A stretch of 64,000 nucleotides of DNA from PALSA-505 sp036267135 (lineage in GTDB: Bacteria; Actinomycetota; Actinomycetes; Streptosporangiales; Streptosporangiaceae), in the NCBI GenBank assembly GCA_036267135.1, contig DATAWQ010000063.1, forward strand, positions 150,244 to 214,243. The letters run 5' to 3'. How positions within the stretch are numbered: the stretch's first letter is position 1; the number at the start of each line of letters is the position of its first letter. A model generated the notes under the pieces. It saw only the letters and a list, made by a program, of their open reading frames with translations. It did no database searches and was not told where the DNA came from. Made by a program: the position numbers and the translations under genes. Below are positions 1 through 7,850 of the stretch, piece after piece.

Positions 1-186
1 GGTGGCGTGGCTGATGCCGTGGGACCCGAAGGGGGTCACCAGGTGCTGGGCCAGGCCGCCCGGCTGCACCGTGGAATGAGCCGCGCGCGGTGCCGCGTGA
101 GTAGCCGCGCCCGCGCTGGTCGTCGCCAGCATGGAACCACCGACGATGGCGAAGGCTGCTACTGGTACGCACCATGTGCGTCGCAT
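1..186 (-). CDS. Secreted protein, N-terminal 62 residues only (runs off the window)
   Basis: The reading frame opens with ATG at 186-184, with AAGAAGGAG just upstream as a good ribosome-binding site, and stays open to base 1. The translation begins MRRTWCVPVAAFAIV and has a classic signal peptide: basic residues, a hydrophobic stretch to about residue 20, then a small-residue TTSAGAA cleavage region. The next visible residues are A/H/P-rich, ending near FGSHGISHAT. No domain is visible in the part present, so function is unknown; export is well supported. Confidence 0.7.
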   Translation of the reverse strand, partial: MRRTWCVPVAAFAIVGGSMLATTSAGAATHAAPRAAHSTVQPGGLAQHLVTPFGSHGISHAT

Positions 187-588
187 ACAAACTCCTTCTT
201 AGTTCGTCTGCCTTGCATGGGCTGTGACTGTGCCGGTCGGACTTGTGGAGCGGGGACGTTAACTCAGCGCTTGCCGAAACTCAGTGCCTGCCGAGCTGCT
301 CCGTCACTGGCATCGACCGCCGGTCAGAACGAAGGAGGCGGCAGCTGAACACCGTCTGCGTCGCACGTGCACTCCCCTTACGTCCTGCCTGTACAGGTGG
401 TCGGTCGATCGTGGGGTTGGTGAACCGGTTTGACCGGCTTAATAACGGTTCACTGCACAACGTGCGGTCGAGCGTAATAGAAGATCTTTCATAAGTAAAG
501 ATTGGGTATATGCACGTTCCTGATCAGGGACGTGAACACCGAGGTAAGTTCGAGGTGAGTCCGCGCGGCTGTAGGGGTCCGCTGAAGA
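187..588. other. Non-coding stretch with a 22-bp palindrome
   Basis: No convincing gene is seen. It is the upstream region of the leftward secreted-protein gene and the outer flank of the transposon end at 589. A near-perfect palindrome lies at 513-534 (CACGTTCC-TGATCA-GGGACGTG, one mismatch pair) and could be an operator or a short hairpin. Confidence 0.5.
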
Positions 589-647
589 TGTCGTCTGGGC
601 CGCCTACTTGTCGTTTCGGATGTCGTATGTGCAGGTACTTGTCGTTT
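589..647. repeat. Left end of a Tn7/Tn5053-like transposon (terminal inverted repeat plus two internal repeats)
   Basis: The end starts TGTCGTCTGGGCCGCC at 589-604, matching the reverse complement of 4807-4822 (TGTCATCTGGAGAGCC) at 13 of 16 positions. Just inside are two identical 12-mers TACTTGTCGTTT at 605-616 and 636-647, 31 bp apart, like the spaced transposase-binding sites of Tn7-type ends. The adjacent tniB-like ruin fits. No clear 5-bp target duplication is seen (GAAGA versus ACAAA). Confidence 0.6.
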
Positions 648-649
648 GC

Positions 650-833
650 GGCGCGCCGTCGCCTGGTGTGTTCCGCTGGCGGCAGGGTCAGGCTCACTAT
701 TCGGGCTGGTACTGGTCATCGACGGCCGCCTGGCCCGGCTGGCCCCGGGCCTGGCGGCGATGATGACATGCCGGAGGAACTGGACGCAGGCGGTGAGGAT
801 TTTTACGCCGATGCCTTCGAGGTGCTGCCGTGA
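650..833 (+). pseudogene. Possible 3' remnant of the TniA/TnsB transposase gene
   Basis: The frame ending at 833 closes with an acidic tail (MPEELDAGGEDFYADAFEVL) whose TGA overlaps the GTG start of the tniB-like gene by four bases. In intact Tn5053-type operons tniA lies directly upstream of tniB and is often coupled to it, so this may be the transposase tail left after deletion. Only about 240 bp separate the transposon end from tniB, so the catalytic domain is absent. The identification rests on position alone. Confidence 0.3.
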
Positions 834-2632
834 CCAGTACTGCGCTGTTCGCGGCCGAGGAGCGGGACTGGAACCCCTCAGCCAGGGCCGGATGGTTCGC
901 CATGGCCGATGCCCCGTCCCGGGTCCGCCCGCCAGCGCTGTCCAGCCAGGAGATCACCGGGCTGCCGCCGGCCGGGCGGCGCCGCTATGACCAGGCCCGC
1001 GCGATCTGGCATGCCAACCTGGGGCCGATCCGCACCCCGCAGGTGGATGCGGTGTTTGAGGTGCTGGAGGAGATCTGCGGCAGCAACCTGCAAGATGGCG
1101 GCAAGGCCCGCCCGGCGGCGGTGCTGGACGCGCTGCCCGGCCTGGGCAAGACCACCGCGGCGCTGGCGCTGGTTTCACCGCGAGCAGATCCAGGTGCACG
1201 GCCCGCAGGTGCAAACCGGCGACGGGTCGTGGCAGCGGATCCCGGTGGTCTATCTCGGCCTGACCCCCCACACCACGATGCGCAGCCTGAACGCGATGCT
1301 GTGCCGGTCACGTTCTTGTTCGCCGGTGTCGGCCTGCGCGCCCGCGGCCTGCTCGATGAGGGCCTGGCCGGCGCCGGCGCCGCCTACTCCCAGACCGCGC
1401 GGCGGTGGAACGTGCTGACCCTGGAACCCTTCGAGATCACCACCCCGGCCGGGCAGCGGATCTGGCGGCAACTGCTGCTGGGCATCGAGCGTGAGCTGGT
1501 GCTGCCGGGCGCCTGGCGCGGCATGGTCGCCGCTGACCCGGCCCAGTACCTGTTCATCCGCTCCAGCGACCACTTCGCCTCGCTGATGTCGCTGATCAGC
1601 CGCGGCTGCTACCGGGCGGTCAAGACCGGGGCCGAGTCGCTGACCGCCGCCCTGCTGGACGCAGTGCGCATCGACCAGGCCGCCGAGGATGCCCGCGGCC
1701 AGCTCAAACGGCACATCGCCGCCTACCACATGGGCAAGCTCGCCGCAGATCCCGCCGCGCTGCAGGCCTTAACCGAACTCGCCTTCGCAATCGACGCCCA
1801 CCACATCCCCATCAGCTACCAGCGCCGCCGCGACCTGACCGCCACCACCACCTTGATCGACAGCACCACCTGGACCACGATCGCCCGCGATGCCGGGATG
1901 CGCGCCGGCCGCCTCCAGCACGCCCGCCGCTACCTCTACGAACTGCTCACCGGCTGCAGCCTGCGCACCGCCCCGCCGCGCTACCAGCTCACCAGCGGCA
2001 CACAAGCCAGCTACCACGACTTCACCCTCGGCCTGCCCGCCAGCCTGGCCAGCGCCCTGCACCAGCACGCCCGCCACCTGCTCCACACCCACCGCATCAA
2101 TGGCGAACCCCTCGAATGGCAGCCACCTCCCAGCTGGGTCACCGCCACCACCTGGCCCGGAGCAGACCCCGCAGGCCAGCAGCCCGGCGTGCTCTACCTC
2201 GACCCTGCCTGGCTCCGCGAGGAATACCTCACCTGGCACCGCTCCCTCAACGACATCGCCCACCAGATCGGCTGCCCCGTCATAACCCTGAACACGTTCG
2301 CCCACCAGCACGGCATCCCCGTCCGGCCCCGCGGCAACGGCATGTTCATCACCGACGCTGCAGCCCCCGGCCACCACCCCCGTGACCTGCCAGAACCACT
2401 CCGCAGCGCACTCACCGGACGCAGCGCACGGCGACGACTCCACCACCTGCTCGCCATCGCTGAACACCCCAGCATCCGCCAAGCCGCCCAGACACTCGGC
2501 ATCTGGCCAGGCGCCCTGCACAGCAGCTCACCCAGCTCGAAGAACAGCTACGCCGCTAGGCCCTCGACCACCTCGGCCTTCAGCCCAGCCCCGTCCGGCA
2601 AACCGCAGCCACCCAAGGACCTGTCCCCCTGA
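830..2632 (+). pseudogene. Decayed TniB (AAA ATPase) fused to a TniQ-like remnant
   Basis: The N-terminus resembles actinobacterial TniB ATPases: a WFAMADAPSRVRP motif, then a Walker A (GLGKTT, residues 104-109). Just after it, near 1172, the frame shifts; homologous text (REQIQVHGPQVQTGDGSW, then PVVYLGLTPHTTMRSLNAML) continues in another frame to about 1303. There an out-of-frame deletion removes the Walker B region and joins VTFLFAGVGLRARGLLDEG. The TniB part then runs to about residue 285. The remainder (HHIPISYQRRRDL, late HTH-like HPSIRQAAQTLGIW) looks like a TniQ or accessory DNA-binding part. A last frameshift near 2525 loses QQLTQLEEQLRR. A functional ATPase is very unlikely. Confidence 0.7.
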
Positions 2633-2740
2633 ATCCAATCCCGGACACGGCTCCTGACATGACGGGGTAGCCGACAGGACACTGGCTTCCGGCGTCACCG
2701 GGCTGGGCAAAGCCATCCTGTCCCGGCAAATCACCCGCGG

Positions 2741-4225
2741 TCAGGTCGCGGGTCGCCGTGTGGATGGCCCCTCGAAAGCCCTGATCAGCTTGTCGCGCAG
2801 ACCGGGGTCTGCCAGGACCAGGACATCGTCTCCCGGCCGCAGTCTCGTGCCGCCTCTGATGGGCACGAGCTGACCGTCCCGCACAACGAAACTGACCCAT
2901 GCCTCGCCGGGAAGACCAGCAAGCTCGTCGATGGTACGGCCGTCGGCGGGCGACCCGGCTTTGATAGTGAGCTGGTGCACGCCGGCAGGCTCGTCCCGCA
3001 GCCGTACCCCCAGCGCCCAGGGTTCGGGCTCGATTGCGCGCATCGGCACCCGCAGCAGCCGGGCGGCGGCCGGCACCAGGCTTCCCTGCACGACGACGGA
3101 GAACACGACAACCACGGCGACAATCCCGTACAGGCGCTCAGCGCCGGGAACACGGGCGGCGAGCAGGAAGCTGCCCAGCAGGATCGGCACGGCTCCCTTC
3201 AGGCCCGCGAACAGCACGAAGCTCCGCTCGTTGCTCTTCAGCCGGGCGGGGATCAGGCACAGCCCGACCAGGACAGGCCGGATGATGAAGGCCAGCGCGG
3301 CCCCGAGGATGAGCCCCGGTATCCACACGTCAGCCCGGCTGATCACATCCAGGCTGATAGTGAGGCCAAGGACGACGAAGGCAACGATCTCGGCGAGGCT
3401 GGCGAGCGCCGAATGGAAACGCTCGATCTCTCGCTTATACGGGGCGCGGCCGTCACCAAGCACGATCCCGGCGATGAATACCGCCAGGAACCCCGATCCG
3501 TGCGCGAGCGTCGCGATGCCGAACAGCAGCAGCGCGCAGGCCAAGGTCCGCAGCGGGTACAGGCCCTCACTGGGCAGCGGGACCTGGCGCATGAACCACA
3601 GCAGAGCACGCCCGCCTGCCACGCCCGCCGCTGCCCCCACCCCCATCTGAAGCAGGAACTCGCCGCCGACCTGACCGAACGCGCCCGCGGACAGGCTGCC
3701 GGCACTGATAAGGCTGGCCATCAGCGCGATCCCGACCGGGTCATTGGCGCCTGACTCCCCCTCCAGGATGGTGTCGCTGCGCCCAGAGATCTCCCGCTGG
3801 CCAAGAACAGAGAACACGACCGCCGGATCGGTCGGCGCGACCGCGGTGGCCACCAGCACCGAGACATACCAAGCCAGGCCGAACACAGCGTGCACGAGCA
3901 GCGCGCCCGCCGCCACGGTCAGGAACGTTCCCGCCACGCCCACCACGGCGATCGGGACAGCGGCGGACCGGAACCGGGACCAGCCGATATGCATGCCACC
4001 GTCGAACAAGATGCAGGCCAGGGCGACGGTGACCACCCGCTCCACGGCCAGCTGCGGCGGCGCATGCAAAGCCGGCACGACCTTGACCGCAACCGCCGCG
4101 CCCACCAGCACCAGCGCAGGCGAGGGAAGCTTCACCCGTTCCGTCAGCCGACTCGACAGCACCGCGACCAGCCCCACCGCAGCCGTCAGCAATATCACCA
4201 GAGCGAAAGGCTCAGTATCAGTCAC
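2741..4225 (-). CDS. K+(Na+)/H+ antiporter, CPA1 family, NhaP2/CvrA type
   Basis: Inner-membrane cation/proton exchanger with about 12 hydrophobic segments in residues 5-390 and a cytoplasmic RCK_C (TrkA-C) domain at about 400-480. The CPA1 signatures ATAVAPTDP (126-134) and EGESGANDP (155-163) are intact. The GTG at 4225 is chosen over longer starts because GAGGAG lies about 6 nt upstream and the N-terminus then enters the first membrane helix directly. At 494 aa it is full length. It is the only intact gene between the two inferred transposon ends, so it may be transposon cargo. Ion preference cannot be read from sequence. Confidence 0.88.
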   Translation of the reverse strand: MTDTEPFALVILLTAAVGLVAVLSSRLTERVKLPSPALVLVGAAVAVKVVPALHAPPQLAVERVVTVALACILFDGGMHIGWSRFRSAAVPIAVVGVAGTFLTVAAGALLVHAVFGLAWYVSVLVATAVAPTDPAVVFSVLGQREISGRSDTILEGESGANDPVGIALMASLISAGSLSAGAFGQVGGEFLLQMGVGAAAGVAGGRALLWFMRQVPLPSEGLYPLRTLACALLLFGIATLAHGSGFLAVFIAGIVLGDGRAPYKREIERFHSALASLAEIVAFVVLGLTISLDVISRADVWIPGLILGAALAFIIRPVLVGLCLIPARLKSNERSFVLFAGLKGAVPILLGSFLLAARVPGAERLYGIVAVVVVFSVVVQGSLVPAAARLLRVPMRAIEPEPWALGVRLRDEPAGVHQLTIKAGSPADGRTIDELAGLPGEAWVSFVVRDGQLVPIRGGTRLRPGDDVLVLADPGLRDKLIRAFEGPSTRRPAT

Positions 4226-4553
4226 GACGGCGCTCCTCAGGGCCAGGCATCTCTGAAGCGTTCCCGACCAGGCTTCCCGGGTGCACCACCACCAACTGTA
4301 CGTGCCAGCGCCCGCCCGGCGTGGTGAGCGCCTGCACAGCACCACAGGCTCCAACGCGGCTGCCCTGCCCACAGCCGGACGATGTCTTCCCGCAGCCTGC
4401 GACGAGAACATTCCGGGCTGCACCGAACACCACGCCGCAGACCGGGACCTCGCAGACGACCACAGCCGGGACCTGTCTTTTCATACAAGCCCGTACGCCA
4501 CAGGACCACGATCACATCGAACTGCCAACCACCAACGTAGCCCCCACACCCTG
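4226..4553. other. Stretch without a convincing gene
   Basis: Short open frames exist on both strands, including one ending at 4218 that overlaps the antiporter start. None has a ribosome-binding site, a recognisable domain or consistent third-position GC. It is probably promoter DNA for the antiporter plus degenerate transposon interior. Confidence 0.45.
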
Positions 4554-4822
4554 ACAAGACTCCGCCCATGATCGAAGAAAAGGACAACTACCAGGCCCAG
4601 CCAGACCAGCTCTGCCTGGCCATAAGTCATCGCCGCAGGATCTCCGTGACCATGACAAGATCCCGGGTTTGGCCAGGCTTCTCGCGGCCATCGTCAGAAA
4701 TGACAGCACACCCACGGCAAGGCGCCCAGCGCCAGCGCCACAATCCCCCGGCAGCCACACCACCGAGGGAAACGACAAATTCCCCGCACCGGTAAGCAGA
4801 CAACCAGGCTCTCCAGATGACA
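4554..4822. repeat. Right end of the Tn7/Tn5053-like transposon with multiple inverted TTGTC-type repeats
   Basis: The terminus GGCTCTCCAGATGACA (4807-4822) is the inverted partner of 589-604. Inside it, copies related to the inverted left-end repeat AAACGACAAGTA occur at 4770-4780 (AAACGACAAAT, 10 of 11) and 4579-4590 (AAAGGACAACTA, 10 of 12). Weaker GACAA or TGACA cores lie near 4556, 4655, 4698 and 4798. An asymmetric end with more repeats on one side is usual for Tn7-like elements. Confidence 0.5.
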
Positions 4823-5048
4823 ACAAAGCTGCGCGCAGACCACACCTTCACCGTTCCCTACACGACGCCGACGTGGGTACGTTTGAGCCGGTGGAGCGGG
4901 GCGCCGTCGCGGGCTACCACGCGGCCGCCGGGGCGCGGGCGGGGGCCGGCTGGGCGTGGGCGGCACCGCTGCAGCGTGGCAGCCTGGGAAGGCCGGTACG
5001 ATAACGCGGTGCGAGCCGACAGCGCGGAGACCCCCGCGCCCAGGCCAC

Positions 5049-5119
5049 GCGGGCGTAGCTCAATGGTAGAGCCCCAGCCTTCCAAGCTGGTCATGAGGGT
5101 TCGATTCCCTTCGCCCGCT
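5049..5119 (+). tRNA. tRNA-Gly (anticodon TCC)
   Basis: A 71-nt cloverleaf: acceptor strands GCGGGCG and CGCCCGC with discriminator T, D-arm GCTC/GAGC, anticodon stem CCAGC/GCTGG around loop CTTCCAA, and T-loop TTCGATT. The 3' CCA is not encoded. The segment 5079-5119 (anticodon loop to 3' end) is duplicated five times downstream, marking this gene as the integration site of the neighbouring island. It is the only complete copy. Confidence 0.96.
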
Positions 5120-5223
5120 CCGAACGAGAAACCCCAGGTCAAAGCAGTATTTGCCGCCTCACTGCTTAGTCACGGCAACACCACCAGCCGGGTTCGTACC
5201 ACACACGGCCCGAAGACTCCTGG

Positions 5224-5529
5224 TCAGCTTGCCGCGCTCAGCGGGCGTATGCCATCGAGTGCGGTACCTAGCCGGTCCTTCTCGATTTCCAGGTCGTAGC
5301 GGGCTTGCAAGTTCATCCAGAATCGCTCGGAGGTGCCGAAGTAGCGGGCCAGGCGCAGTGCGGTGTCCGCGCTGATCCGCCGCTGGCCATGGACGATCTC
5401 GTTGACCCGCCGGGCGGGGACACCCAGTTCCTTGGCCAACTGGTACTGACTCACATCAAGAGGCCTCAGGAACTCCTCCATGAGGATCTCGCCAGGATGC
5501 ACCGGCGGCATGACCGTCTCTGCTGCCAT
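5224..5529 (-). CDS. higA: HigA-type antitoxin (XRE helix-turn-helix)
   Basis: A 101-residue antitoxin of the HigA/VapI family. MPPVHPGEILMEEFL (7-21) is the standard family opening. The HTH spans about 27-53, followed by the SADTALRLARYFGTSERFWMNLQ segment that packs on the toxin or dimer. ATG 5529 is chosen because GGGAGGAGG sits 5 nt upstream. The gene follows the toxin gene by 13 bp on the same strand, the usual toxin-first HigBA order. It should neutralise HigB and repress the operon from the palindrome at 5835-5867. A second, truncated copy of this gene lies at 12429-12680. Confidence 0.92.
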   Translation of the reverse strand: MAAETVMPPVHPGEILMEEFLRPLDVSQYQLAKELGVPARRVNEIVHGQRRISADTALRLARYFGTSERFWMNLQARYDLEIEKDRLGTALDGIRPLSAAS

Positions 5530-5542
5530 TGCCCCTCCTCCC

Positions 5543-5824
5543 CTAGTGGTAGTCAACGATCTCGACATCTTCCGGGCCCGCATCCGACCAGTAGAAACAG
5601 ATGCGCCACTGCTGGTTTACCCGGATGCTGTACTGCCCAGCACGGTCACCGGTCAACTTCTCCAGCCGGTTGCCCGGCGGAACTCGGAGGTCCGCGAGAG
5701 TCTCGGCGGCATCGAGCATGGCCAGCTTGCGCCAGGCAGCGCGTTGCGTTGGCCCATCGAACCGCCGCGACCGCCACCGTGACCAGACAGCTTCGGTGTC
5801 CTTATCCCGGAACGAGCGCAGCAC
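5543..5824 (-). CDS. higB: HigB/RelE-family toxin
   Basis: A 93-residue predicted ribosome-dependent mRNA interferase. It opens LRSFRDKDTE and ends in the family core RAGQYSIRVNQQWRICFYW followed by a short acidic tail, typical of the HigB/RelE beta-sheet. GTG 5824 fits the family start, but AAGGAGG lies directly against the start codon with no spacer, which should make translation weak and may hold toxin below antitoxin. It is the first gene of the HigBA operon in cassette 1. Confidence 0.9.
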   Translation of the reverse strand: MLRSFRDKDTEAVWSRWRSRRFDGPTQRAAWRKLAMLDAAETLADLRVPPGNRLEKLTGDRAGQYSIRVNQQWRICFYWSDAGPEDVEIVDYH

Positions 5825-5834
5825 CCTCCTTATA

Positions 5835-5867
5835 GTAACGCAACGCGTTATTAACGCGACACGTTAC
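5835..5867. promoter_or_regulatory. 33-bp palindromic operator of the HigBA operon
   Basis: GTAACG and CGTTAC flank an inner GCGTTA-T-TAACGC, with only the two 4-nt spacers breaking symmetry. It lies 10 bp upstream of higB, where HigA or the HigBA complex is expected to bind for autoregulation. Confidence 0.7.
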
Positions 5868-5890
5868 TACCAGCAACGTGGGCGCAGCCC

Positions 5891-5912
5891 GTGCCACATA
5901 CGTGCCACACAC
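5891..5912. repeat. Paired 11-bp direct repeats, cassette 1 right end
   Basis: GTGCCACATAC followed immediately by GTGCCACACAC, 121 bp before the att copy at 6012. Comparable pairs with the same 11-bp period precede three other att copies, so these look like integrase arm-type binding sites. Confidence 0.5.
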
Positions 5913-6011
5913 CACGGCGACCAAGAGTCAGTCACGGATACTCACGGGGACTCCCGCCCATCTGACCAGGACGGTGTTCCCGCAGGTCACCCCCGATGCC
6001 ACGTCACCGAT

Positions 6012-6052
6012 CTTCCAAGCTGGTCATGAGGGTTCGATTCCCTTCGCCCGCT
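6012..6052 (+). repeat. att copy 1 (tRNA-Gly 3' half)
   Basis: 41 bp matching tRNA positions 5079-5119 from CTTCCAAGCTGG to CGCCCGCT. The 5' half of the tRNA is missing, so it is not a gene; it closes cassette 1. Confidence 0.9.
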
Positions 6053-6119
6053 CTCACCACTCACTGCATGTGAGGGCATAAAATCGAGCACGTACGCGAT
6101 TCGGCGATAACCTTGGCGG

Positions 6120-6473
6120 ATGCCTGGTGAACGGATCGAGCAGCGGTCACAGTTGCGAGCCGAACGACCGCCCAGCGCCGCGACACTGGTTATCCGGGGA
6201 GGCCGTGATACCCCGGACAAGCTGCGAACCCATGCACAACGCACCGCTCGCGCCTGGTCCCTGGACGGCCAGCCGTTCCTCGGCATCTCCGTCTTCGCCG
6301 TCCTCGATACGCCACTTGACGAGTTGCTCCGCCGCCGGTTCACCAGTTTCCGCACCATCTACCTGTCCACCGTCGCCGACGATGACGAGCTGACCCATCT
6401 GCTCACCGCCCTCGGTGACCTGCAGCCCAATCCCCAGTACGCTAGAAGTGCAATCTGGCGAGAGGAGAGCTGA
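6120..6473 (+). CDS. Unknown small protein, first gene of a two-gene cassette
   Basis: 117 residues, soluble, no signal peptide. It has a TLVIRGGRDTPDKLRTHAQRTARAWSL-type N-terminal half, a hydrophobic GISVFAVL strand at about 55-62, and an alternating middle (RRRFTSFRTIYLSTV). I recall similar proteins as uncharacterised actinobacterial pairs, but cannot name a family. The stop is one base from the start of the next gene, so the two are surely co-translated. Sitting alone between two att copies, they form the whole cargo of cassette 2 and behave like a TA unit by position. ATG 6120 lacks a strong ribosome-binding site. Toxin or antitoxin role is inference. Confidence 0.7.
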   Translation: MPGERIEQRSQLRAERPPSAATLVIRGGRDTPDKLRTHAQRTARAWSLDGQPFLGISVFAVLDTPLDELLRRRFTSFRTIYLSTVADDDELTHLLTALGDLQPNPQYARSAIWREES

Positions 6474-6474
6474 G

Positions 6475-6732
6475 ATGTACCACGTGGACATCACCGCCGA
6501 CCTCAACGACGAAGACGAAACCGGCTACGTCTGGACCTTCCTCGACGAGGCCCGCGATCCCGGCCAGATCAAGCCCGGCACCCTCGTGGTCGCCGGTGAC
6601 GAAGACGCCGCCGCTATCTGTCAGGTGATCGACCTCACCCCAGCAGGCGACAGCACAATCGTCCACCTCAAGCTCCTGCCCGGCCTCGTCGACGACTACC
6701 GCGCCCTGGTCGAGCGGGCACTCGCCAGCTAA
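6475..6732 (+). CDS. Unknown small acidic protein, second gene of the cassette 2 pair
   Basis: 85 residues, acidic (DLNDEDETGY near the start), no membrane segment. It is mostly predicted beta-strand with VWTFLDEARDPGQIKPGTLVVAGD, then a C-terminal helix. ATG 6475 is supported by AGGAG about 8 nt upstream, inside the end of the first gene. Its strong ribosome-binding site against the weak one upstream gives an expression ratio typical of TA pairs, but no known antitoxin fold is evident. It may instead be a small adaptor or an anti-restriction-like acidic protein. Confidence 0.72.
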   Translation: MYHVDITADLNDEDETGYVWTFLDEARDPGQIKPGTLVVAGDEDAAAICQVIDLTPAGDSTIVHLKLLPGLVDDYRALVERALAS

Positions 6733-6806
6733 GAGACCGGGCTCACGCACCACCATCGCATGACCCATGATCAAGCCATCCGCCAGTCGGTCCGCTGGAG
6801 ATCGCC

Positions 6807-6828
6807 GGGCCATTAGAGGGCCATTAAC
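6807..6828. repeat. Paired 11-bp direct repeats, cassette 2 right end
   Basis: GGGCCATTAGA then GGGCCATTAAC, 105 bp before att copy 2. The spacing and 11-bp period match the other cassettes although the bases have drifted. The following GGCGACCAA..GTCA..CGGATACT text also matches the corresponding part of cassette 1. Confidence 0.45.
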
Positions 6829-6911
6829 CAAGGCGACCAACGGTCAACAGCGGATACTGCCGGACACCGGAATCGCCAGGTCAGCCGCTGCGACAGCCGT
6901 GCCGCATACAC

Positions 6912-6952
6912 CTTCCAAGCTGGTCATGAGGGTTCGATTCCCTTCGGCCGCT
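6912..6952 (+). repeat. att copy 2 (tRNA-Gly 3' half)
   Basis: 41 bp; one base differs from the tRNA (CGGCCGCT for CGCCCGCT at the 3' end). It closes cassette 2. Confidence 0.9.
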
Positions 6953-6971
6953 CTTATTGTTCCGCCGCAGG

Positions 6972-7241
6972 TCAGGTGTCGGCTCTCACGTGCTGCACGC
7001 TGACGATCTCCTGCCCCTTATGCGTGGTCACCGTGTACCAGATGGTCACGCTGTCTGACGGCAGATGCAGCTCATAGGCACCGGGCAGCGGATCATCCGC
7101 AGGAAATGGGTCGGCGAGGACCGGAACCGGCTCGTCCAGCAGGTGGAATATCACTCCTTGGACTGCCCGGCGTAGCGGCTGCGGGAGTGCCTCGATCTCC
7201 TGCCAGGATGATCCTGGGAAGCGGACGAGGCGATCACTCAC
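6972..7241 (-). CDS. RelE/ParE-like toxin
   Basis: An 89-residue basic protein with the RelE-type layout: N-terminal helices (SSWQEIEALPQPLRRAVQGVIFHLL), then strands including GAYELHLPSDSVTIWYTV and IVSVQHVR. GTG 7241 overlaps the antitoxin TGA in a GTGA quartet, so translation is coupled; a longer start at 7253 is possible. It is the downstream member of an antitoxin-first pair that fills cassette 3. The exact subfamily is uncertain. Confidence 0.75.
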   Translation of the reverse strand: MSDRLVRFPGSSWQEIEALPQPLRRAVQGVIFHLLDEPVPVLADPFPADDPLPGAYELHLPSDSVTIWYTVTTHKGQEIVSVQHVRADT

Positions 7242-7432
7242 TCGGTTCCCCACGCCTCGGCGAGCTGCTCGCGCGAGAAAGTAGGCACCTCATCACCGGG
7301 GCCAGGATCGGCTTTCATGCGTGCCTTGGCCACGCTCCGGCCGACTTCACGTCGCAACCGCTTCACCTCGGCCTTGAGCGAGTCCAGCTCTGCCCGCGGG
7401 ATGGTGACCATGTCGGATGCCTCGACGCTCAC
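7238..7432 (-). CDS. Antitoxin partner of the RelE-like toxin
   Basis: 64 residues: a short N-terminus, then a charged helix with heptad character (RAELDSLKAEVKRLRREVGR, about 10-29), a basic linker and an acidic C-terminal tail (SREQLAEAWGTE) likely to bind the toxin. GTG 7432 is preferred because GGAGG lies 7 nt upstream. It overlaps the toxin start by four bases. No clear DNA-binding fold is seen, so family assignment is open. Confidence 0.7.
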   Translation of the reverse strand: MSVEASDMVTIPRAELDSLKAEVKRLRREVGRSVAKARMKADPGPGDEVPTFSREQLAEAWGTE

Positions 7433-7492
7433 GTGTGATCCTCCGTTCAGCACGCCTACCTCAGTCTAGACAGGCCAGCACCCTGAGGCGGC

Positions 7493-7514
7493 GTGCCCGT
7501 TGCGTGCCCGTCAG
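7493..7514. repeat. Paired 11-bp direct repeats, cassette 3 right end
   Basis: GTGCCCGTTGC then GTGCCCGTCAG, 117 bp before att copy 3. The whole block from here to the att site is closely matched by 9293-9447. A 9-bp inverted repeat (GTGAGCGAC/GTCGCTCAC) lies a few bases downstream. Confidence 0.55.
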
Positions 7515-7609
7515 GGCGGTGAGCGACAGGGACTCACGGTCGCTCACGGGGGACAGCAGCATGTGCCCTGACCTGGGGGACCGCTGGTCAGCGGGGTGTG
7601 GTCCGAAGC

Positions 7610-7650
7610 CTTCCAAGCTGGTCATGAGGGTTCGATTCCCTTCGCCCGCT
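7610..7650 (+). repeat. att copy 3 (tRNA-Gly 3' half)
   Basis: 41 bp identical to the tRNA segment, ending CGCCCGCT. Its antisense reads as a spurious GNRTLMTSLEG peptide often mis-annotated in actinobacteria. Confidence 0.92.
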
Positions 7651-7805
7651 CTCATAGTTTTCGCAGTTCAGAGGCATAGTCGCCGTTGCCTGACAGATCT
7701 TCGGGGGCCTGCTAGCGTCCGCGTGCCCGCTGAACGCCCGATCCCCAGCTTGCTACCCCCTCTGGATTGCCGGGCGTAAGGACTGGCACGACCCGCTGCA
7801 CCTAT

Positions 7806-7844
7806 ATGCAAGATGTCGCATACGAAATGCAAGTTGTCTATAAT
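7806..7844 (+). promoter_or_regulatory. Promoter and operator of the cassette 4 TA pair
   Basis: Two copies of ATGCAAGNTGTC (7806-7817 and 7827-7838) lie 21 bp apart, two helical turns, as expected for cooperative binding by a ribbon-helix-helix antitoxin. A consensus TATAAT at 7839-7844 ends 6 bp before the ATG, so the transcript is probably leaderless or nearly so. Confidence 0.6.
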
Positions 7845-7850
7845 GAGGAT

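Noticed and set aside
4218..4484. 88-codon minus frame overlapping the antiporter start by eight bases
   Set aside because: No ribosome-binding site, mixed third-position GC and no recognisable domain.
7461..7655. Open frame GEGNRTLMTSLEG on the minus strand (also near 5142 and 9518)
   Set aside because: It is the antisense of the tRNA-Gly 3' half and recurs at each att copy; a known false gene in actinobacteria.
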